From CAZOHC01 sp964579845 (GTDB taxonomy: Bacteria; Patescibacteriota; Microgenomatia; Levybacterales; UBA12049): a stretch of DNA of 10,217 nucleotides. Position 1 is the first letter of the stretch, and every line of letters starts with the position of its first letter. The DNA is taken from the NCBI GenBank assembly GCA_964579845.1, contig CAZOHC010000042.1, positions 1-10,217 on the forward strand. Reading direction: 5' to 3'. The position numbers and the translations under genes are program-made. This document shows positions 4,529 to 10,217 of this stretch, piece after piece. Under the pieces are notes generated by a model that saw only the letters and a program-made list of their open reading frames with translations, searched no databases and was not told the DNA's origin.

Positions 4529-6064
4529 ATGGTTTTCTATAGAAAGTATCGCCCCCAGACTATTGATGAGCTGGATAGCACGCTCGTACGGGAAAAGTTG
4601 TCTGCTGTTTTAAAAAACACTGCTTCCGTTCCTCATGCAATGTTGTTCACCGGTCCTAAGGGTTTAGGGAAAACATCTGCCGCGAGAATTATCGCTAAAG
4701 TTGTCAACTGTGAAGCTGATAAGAAGAAGCGGGGTACATCAGGTATCGAACCATGTAACGCGTGTGAGCAGTGTCGCTCGATTACAAACGGTTCGAATAT
4801 GGATGTTCTTGAGATTGATGCTGCATCGAATCGAGGCATTGATGAGATCAGGGAACTGAAGGAAACGATAAAATTATCGCCGCTGTCATCCAAGAAAAAA
4901 GTCTATATTATTGACGAAGTTCACATGTTAACCACTGAAGCTTTTAATGCGTTGCTGAAAACGCTTGAAGAGCCTCCGCCGCATGCCATGTTCCTGCTCT
5001 GTACCACCGAGCCACAGAAAATTCCGCCTACGATTCTCTCACGGGCATTTCATATCGCATTTGTCAAAGCTTCACGTGAAGAACTTATCAGATCATTCAG
5101 AAGAATTGTCACGGCTGAGAAGATCTCGATTACCGATGAAGCATTAGAACTTCTTGCACAACTATCAGAAGGTGGGTTCCGAGACGGTACCAAGATACTG
5201 GAGGAGGCAACATCAGCTGCCGACGGTAAAGAAATTACCGTTAACTTTATCGAGGAAAACTATCAAATAGCGGGCATTACCAAGTATATCGAGAGGATTA
5301 TCGAATTATTAGTTTCGCGTGATACGAAAGAGCTTTTGACGCTGATTGTTCTTATGGAACGTGAAGGAACGGATCTGCGGTATATTTTGGATCAAGTCAT
5401 AGCCAAGCTCCATACGTCCTTGCTACAAAAAGCGGGTGTAACCGGAGTCGGTGAGGAGTCTGAGGCGGATATCGGTCTGGATATGTTTGAATTGCGGGAG
5501 TTGCTGCTTCTTCTGACACAGGCACTTTCGGACATGAAATCATCTGTTTTAGTACAGCTTCCTTTTGAGTTAGCAGTAATCGAGTGGGGAGTACGGCATG
5601 CTGCAGGACACCTGGCAGAACTCGGTGAGAAATCTGCTGAGAACAACGGAGAGGCTGAGGAAGTGGTTTCACTCGCAGGACTCCGTCGGCGGACCGGCAA
5701 CCTGCAAAAGATCAAAGCCTTGTATGGTGAAGTTAAAGTAGAGGCAAAAAAGAAAGACACAACACCAACAGCGAACGTCAGTGTCCTGGACTTTTCCGCA
5801 GAAGGAGAGATTACGCCAGAGTGGCTGAGTGCGTTTTGGACCTCTATCATCCATGACGTGAAGCAACACAATCATACGCTGGCGGGTGTCATGAGAGGAT
5901 GCATGATCAAAAGCTTTGACCGAAAAAAACTTGTCATAGAGACAGCGTATGCTTTCCATCGTGATAAATTAGATACTGCGGGAACGAAAGATATTATTGA
6001 ACAGATTTGTCGCAACCTGACTGGAAATCCGGTCTCAGTTACGGTAGAATTGAAAAATACTTGA
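4529..6064 (+). CDS. dnaX: DNA polymerase III subunit gamma/tau (clamp loader ATPase)
   Basis: This 511-residue AAA+ protein loads the sliding clamp and organises the replisome. Starting at ATG 4529 gives MVFYRKYRPQTIDEL, the usual DnaX beginning. An in-frame ATG (4505) and GTG (4502) would add 8-9 unmatched residues. Motifs: Walker A GPKGLGKTS (42-50, Lys48), a four-cysteine zinc module (Cys61, 76, 79, 82), Walker B YIIDEVHML (Asp119, Glu120), sensor 1 CTTEPQKIP (149-155) and SRAFHIAF (161-168), where the common SRC is SRA. Domain III follows to about 355. The C-terminal tau part is shorter than the 643-residue E. coli protein but contains a terminal domain-like segment (about 430-511). An in-phase A AAA AAG at 5746-5752 could also yield a gamma form. 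It lies directly before ybaB and recR, a widely conserved order. Confidence 0.95.
   Translation: MVFYRKYRPQTIDELDSTLVREKLSAVLKNTASVPHAMLFTGPKGLGKTSAARIIAKVVNCEADKKKRGTSGIEPCNACEQCRSITNGSNMDVLEIDAASNRGIDEIRELKETIKLSPLSSKKKVYIIDEVHMLTTEAFNALLKTLEEPPPHAMFLLCTTEPQKIPPTILSRAFHIAFVKASREELIRSFRRIVTAEKISITDEALELLAQLSEGGFRDGTKILEEATSAADGKEITVNFIEENYQIAGITKYIERIIELLVSRDTKELLTLIVLMEREGTDLRYILDQVIAKLHTSLLQKAGVTGVGEESEADIGLDMFELRELLLLLTQALSDMKSSVLVQLPFELAVIEWGVRHAAGHLAELGEKSAENNGEAEEVVSLAGLRRRTGNLQKIKALYGEVKVEAKKKDTTPTANVSVLDFSAEGEITPEWLSAFWTSIIHDVKQHNHTLAGVMRGCMIKSFDRKKLVIETAYAFHRDKLDTAGTKDIIEQICRNLTGNPVSVTVELKNT
5746..5785 (+). other. Candidate programmed -1 frameshift site in dnaX
   Basis: GC-A-AAA-AAG reads in the dnaX frame as GCA AAA AAG, so the heptamer A AAA AAG at 5746-5752 is in slippery phase, the same as in E. 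coli dnaX. Three bases later GACAC (5756-5760) can pair with GTGTC (5781-5785), a 5-base-pair stem with a 20-base loop. Slippage would add 34 residues and stop at TGA 5854-5856, giving a form of about 442 residues. The weak points are the short stem, the lack of a clear upstream Shine-Dalgarno stimulator at about 10 bases, and a long shifted tail where E. coli adds one residue. Confidence 0.35.
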
Positions 6065-6070
6065 GCCTTT

Positions 6071-6105
6071 CCACGCTATCATAAAACTAATGATATGGTA
6101 CGTGG
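6071..6105 (+). other. Hairpin in the dnaX-ybaB gap
   Basis: TATCAT (6077-6082) pairs with ATGATA (6090-6095) around a 7-base loop. CCACG (6071-6075) pairs with CGTGG (6101-6105) outside an asymmetric internal loop, for 11 base pairs in all. There is no U-run downstream. It begins 7 bases after the dnaX stop, so it may protect the dnaX mRNA end or act as a processing site. Confidence 0.45.
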
Positions 6106-6123
6106 TAAGTCTCAGAGTCTTAC

Positions 6124-6134
6124 AAGGAGGTGAT
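6124..6134 (+). promoter_or_regulatory. Very strong ribosome binding site of ybaB
   Basis: AAGGAGGTGAT is an 11-base match to the complement of the usual 16S rRNA 3' end. Its GGAGG core lies 9 bases before the ATG at 6140. Most genes in this window have weak or no Shine-Dalgarno, so ybaB stands out as likely to be made in excess of its operon partners. Confidence 0.75.
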
Positions 6135-6139
6135 GATGT

Positions 6140-6415
6140 ATGAATCCATTTGGACAATTAGGTGAATTGAAAAAAATGCGGGATCAGGCGATGCAGATTC
6201 AGAAACAGCTGCAAGCTGAAGAAATCACTGTTGAGAAAAAGGGAGTGACTGTCGTCATGACCGGTGACCAGAAGCTGAAAGATCTGGATACTAACGGAAA
6301 AAGTGATAACGATATTAAAGATGCAATCAACGAAGCTATAAAGAAATCACAAGAAGTTGCAGCGAAGAAGTTGCAGCAGATGACCGGCGGCCTCGGAGGT
6401 CTACTCGGAAAATAA
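6140..6415 (+). CDS. ybaB: Nucleoid-associated protein, YbaB/EbfC family
   Basis: This 91-residue protein matches YbaB/EbfC in length, composition and context. The N-terminal helix (MNPFGQLGELKKMRDQAMQI, on to about residue 27) is the characteristic PF/GxL-KKMqeqa-kiQ segment. A central sheet (28-52, including VEKKGVTVVMTGDQKLKDL) follows, then a long helix (57-84), and it ends GGLGGLLGK. Members form dimers that bind DNA with little sequence preference and compact the nucleoid. In several bacteria they affect gene expression and repair. It sits between dnaX and recR, the classic location. The start is fixed by the near-perfect Shine-Dalgarno, and the two ATG triplets inside that site are too close to be used. 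Confidence 0.92.
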   Translation: MNPFGQLGELKKMRDQAMQIQKQLQAEEITVEKKGVTVVMTGDQKLKDLDTNGKSDNDIKDAINEAIKKSQEVAAKKLQQMTGGLGGLLGK

Positions 6416-6428
6416 CGATTTCACACAT

Positions 6429-6471
6429 CAGAACGAATTCAAAGGAAGTATTTTTATACTTCCTTGTTCTG
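6429..6471 (+). other. Long perfect hairpin in the ybaB-recR gap
   Basis: AAGGAAGTAT (6442-6451) and ATACTTCCTT (6456-6465) form a perfect 10-base-pair stem with a TTTT loop. CAGAAC (6429-6434) pairs with GTTCTG (6466-6471) to add six pairs, with a 7-base bulge on the left. No U-tract follows, so it is at best a weak terminator. The arms share AGGAAGTAT and ACTTCCTTG with the rpsU leader stem. Confidence 0.6.
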
Positions 6472-6507
6472 TTGTCTCATGGTGATTAAGAAAATCCAAT
6501 CTGAATT

Positions 6508-7116
6508 ATGAAAGTACCGAAAGCTATTCAGCGTGTTATTGAGTCTTTTGAAAAACTACCAGGTGTCGGGCCGAAGTCGGCACAGCGACTGACTTTCTAT
6601 TTATTGCATGTTCCGCAAAATGAGCTGGATGCCTTTGCTGAAAGTTTGATCAACCTGAAAAAAGATACGACGCTCTGCTCTATTTGTTATAGTGTCGGGG
6701 AACAGGATCCTTGTGCGTACTGTTCAGATCCCAAGCGTGAACAAGGTCTTATTTGTGTCGTCGAACAAGCACTTGATGTGCTGGCAGTTGAGAAGAGCGG
6801 ACACTACCACGGAGTTTACCATGTTCTGCACGGAAAATTAGATCCGCTCAATAATATCGGACCGGATGAAATCTATCTGAGACAGTTGATCGATCGTGTA
6901 CGAACTTCTCCAACCCAAATTCATGAGATTATCTTGGCGACTAATCCGACGATGGAAGGCGAGGCGACAGCGATGTATTTAAGTAAACAATTAAAAATGA
7001 TTCGTGAGGATCTAAAAATAACTCGCATCGGACGTGGCCTTCCGGTGGGTGCAGATCTGGAATATGCCGACTCGATTACCCTTAATCGGGCGCTTGAAGG
7101 CAGAAGCGACTACTGA
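6508..7116 (+). CDS. recR: Recombination mediator protein RecR
   Basis: This 202-residue protein has the full RecR architecture. It begins with a helix-hairpin-helix around LPGVGPKSAQRLTFYLL (17-33), which binds DNA. The zinc module CSIC...CAYC (Cys57, Cys60, Cys69, Cys72) follows. The Toprim domain runs from about 80 to 175, starting LICVVEQALDV and including ATNPTMEGEATAMYL (144-158). The C-terminal RecR signature is TRIGRGLPVGADLEYADSIT. RecR forms a ring that works with RecO (and RecF) to load RecA on SSB-coated DNA at gaps. Length and motif spacing are normal. There is no clear Shine-Dalgarno before ATG 6508, and a strong hairpin lies about 40 bases upstream. The stop is TGA. Confidence 0.95.
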   Translation: MKVPKAIQRVIESFEKLPGVGPKSAQRLTFYLLHVPQNELDAFAESLINLKKDTTLCSICYSVGEQDPCAYCSDPKREQGLICVVEQALDVLAVEKSGHYHGVYHVLHGKLDPLNNIGPDEIYLRQLIDRVRTSPTQIHEIILATNPTMEGEATAMYLSKQLKMIREDLKITRIGRGLPVGADLEYADSITLNRALEGRSDY

Positions 7117-7162
7117 CCCTCTTTCTACTTTTCCCCGGACCATTTATACTGAAGATACTGCT

Positions 7163-7693
7163 ATGAATTCTTCAAATTTTTTTAATCCTGACGAGGCATT
7201 GGAACATGGACAAAGTTTAGTAAAGAAACAGATGTCAGTAACAGTAAATGCTGTGACGAGCCAGGTGAGCGGAACACCTCCGACACAGTCAGATGCGTCA
7301 TTGTCTGCGGTCAATCAGGATCATATGACGAAAGATTTTCTACGAGATATGTACGGAGTTTCCCCGACTACCCAACAAGCACAACAGCCTACGGGTATTT
7401 CTCCGACACAGGCTTCGCAAGAGCAGGTAGGGAGTGATGAACAGGCCCGACTGGCTGAGGCGAGAGCCAAGTTAGAAGAACACAAAAAACAGCATATGGA
7501 AACGTATTATAAACCGACATTTGAGAGTCGTCCGCAGCAGGAAGAGCGTGCACAGGAGAAGGTAGAGCGTGAAGAAGCAGAAGAACAGCAAAAACGATGG
7601 GAATTGCAGCAGGAAGAAAAGAAAAAAGAAGCTCCGATTGCACTCCGCATGGCTACCAATAAAGCAGAGCAATTCCGTGGAGCTGCCGGATAA
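7163..7693 (+). CDS. Low-complexity coiled-coil protein of unknown function
   Basis: This 176-residue protein is hydrophilic with no signal peptide or membrane segment. It has a short N-terminal motif MNSSNFFNPDEALEHGQSLV, a T/Q/S/P-rich probably disordered middle (30-90), and a charged helix rich in E, Q, K and R (92-155, coiled-coil-like). It ends with a distinct PIALRMATNKAEQFRGAAG tail. From memory, similar proteins with an N-terminal FNPDEA-like motif and a C-terminal RGAAG/PGASG-like tail follow recR in other Patescibacteria; I could not check this. The same frame opens further upstream inside recR (to 7034), but those residues are a shadow of recR, so I start at ATG 7163, 46 bases after recR. 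The Shine-Dalgarno is weak. Function unknown; scaffold or partner binding is possible. Confidence 0.8.
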   Translation: MNSSNFFNPDEALEHGQSLVKKQMSVTVNAVTSQVSGTPPTQSDASLSAVNQDHMTKDFLRDMYGVSPTTQQAQQPTGISPTQASQEQVGSDEQARLAEARAKLEEHKKQHMETYYKPTFESRPQQEERAQEKVEREEAEEQQKRWELQQEEKKKEAPIALRMATNKAEQFRGAAG

Positions 7694-7720
7694 TACGCTT
7701 TCTCCCGGTTAGATTATCCG
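7687..7720 (+). other. Hairpin spanning the stop of the coiled-coil gene
   Basis: CGGATAAT (7687-7694) and ATTATCCG (7713-7720) make a perfect 8-base-pair stem with an 18-base loop. The stem contains the TAA stop codon at 7691-7693. No U-tract follows. It could mark the 3' end of the upstream transcript before the cysS promoter, or stabilise it. Confidence 0.45.
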
Positions 7721-7761
7721 TCGTACTGTACGCTCGACTGGCTAAGATCAGCTTCCCGTGG

Positions 7762-7767
7762 TAAAAT
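7762..7767 (+). promoter_or_regulatory. Possible leaderless promoter of cysS
   Basis: TAAAAT lies 7 bases before the cysS ATG at 7775, the spacing at which transcription would begin at or next to the start codon. No Shine-Dalgarno precedes cysS, which fits a leaderless mRNA. The -35 region (about 7739-7744, TGGCTA) is a poor match, so the call rests on the -10 and its position. Confidence 0.35.
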
Positions 7768-7774
7768 TCACCTT

Positions 7775-9187
7775 ATGATGAAACTGTTTAATTCCTTAAC
7801 TCGGGAAATCGAAGCTTTCACACCGCTTCATCCGCCTGTCGTGACTGTGTATGCTTGCGGTCCGACGGTTTATGATTTTGCTCATATTGGAAATTTCCGT
7901 ACGTATATGACGACTGACCTTTTGGTTCGGACATTGAAACTGAATTCATACCAAGTTACATATGTAATGAATTTGACGGATGTCGGACATCTGACCGGTG
8001 ACAACCTCGGAGATGCGGATACCGGTGAAGATCGGATGGAGAAATCAGCAAAACGAGAAGGGAAGTCAGCTTGGGAAATAGCGGAATTCTATACGGAGAC
8101 ATTTCTTAAGGATTATGAAGCGCTCAACCTGACGGCACCGCTCAAGTTTGTCAAAGCAACTGATCATATTACAGAGCAGATCCAACTCATCGAGACATTG
8201 GAAGAAAAAGGTTTTACCTATACAACCTCAGACGGGGTCTACTTTGATACGACAGCTTTCCCAGATTATGGAACGCTTTCGAATCTGGATCAGATAAAGG
8301 AAGGTGCTCGGGTTGAGATAAATCCAGAAAAACGCAGTCCGAGAGATTTCGCACTCTGGAAATTCTCACCGGAAGGTGAGAAGCGACAAATGGAATGGGA
8401 GAGTCCTTGGGGTCTTGGATTTCCCGGATGGCATATCGAATGCTCTGCGATGAGTATGAAGTATCTTGGTGAGTCTATTGATATCCATACAGGCGGTATT
8501 GACCTGCGTGAGACACATCATCCGAATGAAATAGCGCAGTCAGAAGCTGCAACAGGAAAGACGTTTGTTCAGTACTGGGTTCACGGTGCATTTATGCTCA
8601 TACAGGGTGAGCGGATGAGTAAAAGTCTGAAAAATAATTATCGGTTGTATGACCTTGAGAACGAAGGGTTCGATGCCTCAGCGCTACGGTATTTGTATTT
8701 GCAGACACATTATCGTCAGGAGATGAACTTCACGTTCACCGGTCTTGAGGCGGCACAGAATGCATTACATCATCTCAGACGAGAGGTGCTGACATTTGAT
8801 GATTATGATGAGGGAGAAATGCTTCAAGGTGCTGCGAAAGAGTATGCGGATCGTTTTACTGATGCGATGAACGATGATCTGAATACGCCACAGGCACTAT
8901 CTGTCCTGTGGGATATGCTCAAGTCAGGAATTCCTTCCGGACAGAAACTTCGGCTGGTTTATCGCATGGATATGATTCTGGGTTTCTCACTTAAAGAGTA
9001 TCGTGAATCCGAGTTACGTAAAAAAGCAGTCAAAGTTCCTCAGGAGGTACAAGAACTCGCAGAGGAGCGACATCAGATGAGAAAAGCGAAACAATTCGGT
9101 CAAGCCGACCAACTCCGAAATAAAATCTTAAAACTAGGGTACGAAGTGATTGATACAAAAAACGGTTTTGAGATAAAACGGGTATAG
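7775..9187 (+). CDS. cysS: Cysteine--tRNA ligase
   Basis: This 470-residue class I synthetase charges tRNA-Cys with cysteine using ATP. Visible motifs are YACGPTVYDFAHIGN (26-40), with zinc ligand Cys28 and the HIGH-like HIGN, and GWHIECSAM (218-226) with Cys223. The zinc site is completed by the first His and last Glu of HHPNE (248-252), where the common form is HHENE. The KMSKS loop is ERMSKSLKN (279-287), with Arg replacing the first Lys. The segment NLTDVGHLTGDN plus GDADTGEDRMEKSAKREG (66-96) is longer than in E. coli and resembles the form common in Patescibacteria. The anticodon-binding helical end (about 320-470) is complete. ATG 7775 and ATG 7778 are both possible. The gene converges on the phosphoesterase, with 12 bases between stops. 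Confidence 0.96.
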   Translation: MMKLFNSLTREIEAFTPLHPPVVTVYACGPTVYDFAHIGNFRTYMTTDLLVRTLKLNSYQVTYVMNLTDVGHLTGDNLGDADTGEDRMEKSAKREGKSAWEIAEFYTETFLKDYEALNLTAPLKFVKATDHITEQIQLIETLEEKGFTYTTSDGVYFDTTAFPDYGTLSNLDQIKEGARVEINPEKRSPRDFALWKFSPEGEKRQMEWESPWGLGFPGWHIECSAMSMKYLGESIDIHTGGIDLRETHHPNEIAQSEAATGKTFVQYWVHGAFMLIQGERMSKSLKNNYRLYDLENEGFDASALRYLYLQTHYRQEMNFTFTGLEAAQNALHHLRREVLTFDDYDEGEMLQGAAKEYADRFTDAMNDDLNTPQALSVLWDMLKSGIPSGQKLRLVYRMDMILGFSLKEYRESELRKKAVKVPQEVQELAEERHQMRKAKQFGQADQLRNKILKLGYEVIDTKNGFEIKRV

Positions 9188-9199
9188 CGGTACCTGCCT

Positions 9200-9928
9200 C
9201 TAAATTGTCGTCAGAAAATACGGCTGATTCTCCTGTTTTTTTTGCATGATTGGAAGCGATACGTTGTAGACAGGAATACCTTTTAGCGTCTTTCCCTCAA
9301 GTGTCCCGTGATGTGCATGTCCGTGAAAAACCGCGTCGACAGAATAATTGTCGAGCGGCTCTGCTAGGCGGGAAGACCCGAGGAAAGGAAATATCTCCTC
9401 ACTTTCACCGACTAGTGTGGCACGAATCGGTGAATAATGAAGGGCGACGACTTTTTTCTTCGTTTCGAGGATAGAAAGCTGACTTTCAAGTTTCAGTGTC
9501 TCGTTCAATGTTTCCTGAACAAACACTTTCATTGCTTCTTCACCGAAACCTGATTGCATGAACTGCTCATATCCTCCTGCAAATCCTTTGACTCCTGCGA
9601 ACCCGACACCTTTAATCTCAAACGGTTCTTTATCCAGAAGAACCATTTCTCCTTTGAGAATGTCGGTTATCTCTTTCTGTTTTCCGGCTGCATAGTCATG
9701 GTTTCCGAGAACACCGATGACAGGGATTGTACACTGAGCGAGCTGTCGCGATAAACTATCTGCCTCTTCAACGGTTCCGCCATGAGTTAAATCTCCGCAG
9801 AGGAGCAGCACATCAGCTTTTTCTGAGATTTCTCTGAACAGATCAGAGTATGGACCCCAGCCGAAACGGCCGACATGAATATCACCGATTGCTGCGATGG
9901 TAAATGGTTTATGGTTATTTTCTGGCAA
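9200..9928 (-). CDS. Calcineurin-like metallophosphoesterase
   Basis: This 242-residue protein contains all metal-binding blocks of the calcineurin-like phosphoesterase fold: GDIHVG (Asp16, His18), LLCGDLTHGG (Asp46), GVLGNHDY (Asn76, His77), ALHYSPI (His164) and FHGHAHHG (His204, His206). Such enzymes bind two metal ions and hydrolyse phosphomonoesters or diesters; the substrate here is unknown. There is no signal peptide, so it is presumably cytosolic. I favour the TTG start at 9928, because GAAAGGAG lies 7 bases upstream and the conserved block begins soon after. An ATG at 9973 or TTG at 9976 would add 15-16 unconserved residues (258 in all) and overlap the upstream gene much more. It overlaps that gene's end by 14 bases, which suggests translational coupling. 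The stop is TAG. Confidence 0.88.
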   Translation of the reverse strand: MPENNHKPFTIAAIGDIHVGRFGWGPYSDLFREISEKADVLLLCGDLTHGGTVEEADSLSRQLAQCTIPVIGVLGNHDYAAGKQKEITDILKGEMVLLDKEPFEIKGVGFAGVKGFAGGYEQFMQSGFGEEAMKVFVQETLNETLKLESQLSILETKKKVVALHYSPIRATLVGESEEIFPFLGSSRLAEPLDNYSVDAVFHGHAHHGTLEGKTLKGIPVYNVSLPIMQKKQENQPYFLTTI

Positions 9929-10193
9929 CTGATTGCTCCTTTCCTGCGGGCTCAAATCCCCAATCTGTAACATCAATCTCGTATTCTTTTTGTGAGAGGA
10001 TCATGCCACGTGATATTTTTTTCTTTTGAACTGGTGCATTATAAAACGCTACAGTTCTTTTCGCGAGTTCGTCAGCAACCCATTTCGGAATAGCTTTTTT
10101 TTCAGAAGGGTAGACGAACCAATAATTAATGATATAAGCATAGATCAACTGCCAATGATCACCCATCATATGTAGAATGCGTTTACAGTCCAT
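9915..10193 (-). CDS. Small conserved-looking protein of unknown function
   Basis: This 92-residue protein is basic and rich in aromatic residues. It starts MDCKRILHMMGDHWQLIYAY, followed by IINYWFVYPSEKK, a helix-like AIPKWVADELAKRTVAF and a charged tail ending QSVARK. There is no clear membrane span and no cysteine motif (one Cys only). An AAAAAAGG purine run 7 bases before ATG 10193 serves as a ribosome binding site, which supports a real gene. It shares an operon with the metallophosphoesterase, whose Shine-Dalgarno and TTG start lie inside its last codons. I do not recognise the family. The tight overlap suggests a functional link, but no role can be assigned. Confidence 0.7.
   Translation of the reverse strand: MDCKRILHMMGDHWQLIYAYIINYWFVYPSEKKAIPKWVADELAKRTVAFYNAPVQKKKISRGMILSQKEYEIDVTDWGFEPAGKEQSVARK
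9936..9943 (-). promoter_or_regulatory. Ribosome binding site deciding a TTG start
   Basis: The minus strand reads GAAAGGAG followed by CAATCAG (7 bases) and TTG at 9928-9926. The upstream ATG candidate at 9973 has only a weak GAG before it. The site lies inside the coding end of the preceding small gene. Confidence 0.6.
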
Positions 10194-10217
10194 AGTGAAG
10201 CCTTTTTTCAGAATAAA

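Noticed and set aside
5923..5929. A second run of seven A in dnaX, also in slippery phase
   Set aside because: It lies within the last 50 codons, so slippage would only change the tail after about 12 codons. No structure follows, so it is a less meaningful site than 5746.
5392..5959. Overlapping minus-strand open frames of up to 159 codons inside dnaX
   Set aside because: They are opposite a clearly conserved dnaX, have no recognisable domains and show odd composition (Ser, Arg, Pro, Cys) typical of antisense shadows.
7034..7162. Upstream extension of the coiled-coil gene into recR
   Set aside because: These 43 codons are a shifted-frame reading of the conserved recR C-terminus. ATG 7163 lies just after recR and begins a natural-looking N-terminus.
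1..10217. Mobile element, CRISPR array, tRNA or phage defence system
   Set aside because: No transposase, terminal repeats, repeat-spacer pattern, cloverleaf or defence-protein motif is visible. The content is core metabolism and information processing.

Overview
This window looks like chromosomal housekeeping DNA from a small-genome bacterium. The best guess is Patescibacteria (Candidate Phyla Radiation), possibly Microgenomates. The reasons are short core proteins, a CysRS with an extended NLTDVGHLTGDN / GDADTGEDRMEKSAKREG segment, and the order rpsU-ybeY-dnaX-ybaB-recR-hypothetical-cysS. This placement is inference, because there is no rRNA or marker tree here. TAA, TAG and TGA all end genes, so the UGA-Gly code of Gracilibacteria/Absconditabacteria does not apply.

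Layout: (1) 1-448: the tail of an unknown gene, then a HIT-family nucleotide hydrolase. (2) 498-1661: a divergent sigma-70 family factor, followed tail-to-tail, with a 6-bp stop overlap, by a large regulator-like reading frame on the minus strand (3653 down to 1656). That frame is interrupted by one in-frame TAG at 2988-2990, inside a winged-helix DNA-binding domain. (3) 3654-3888: a divergent control region with a perfect palindrome, a good sigma-70-type promoter and a structured leader for ribosomal protein bS21. (4) 3889-7693: a co-directional run of rpsU, ybeY, dnaX, ybaB, recR and a low-complexity coiled-coil protein. This links ribosome assembly/RNA maturation, replication clamp loading, nucleoid binding and recombinational repair. 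Four gaps in the run carry hairpins without U-tracts. dnaX holds an in-phase A AAA AAG slippery heptamer. (5) 7775-9187: cysS with a possible leaderless promoter. (6) 9200-10193, minus strand: a small unknown protein overlapping a calcineurin-like metallophosphoesterase.

Most of the window is ordinary core gene content. The points most worth a second look are the TAG-split regulator beside a sigma factor with altered promoter-recognition residues, the bS21 leader, and the dnaX frameshift signal. I saw no mobile element, CRISPR array, tRNA or rRNA.
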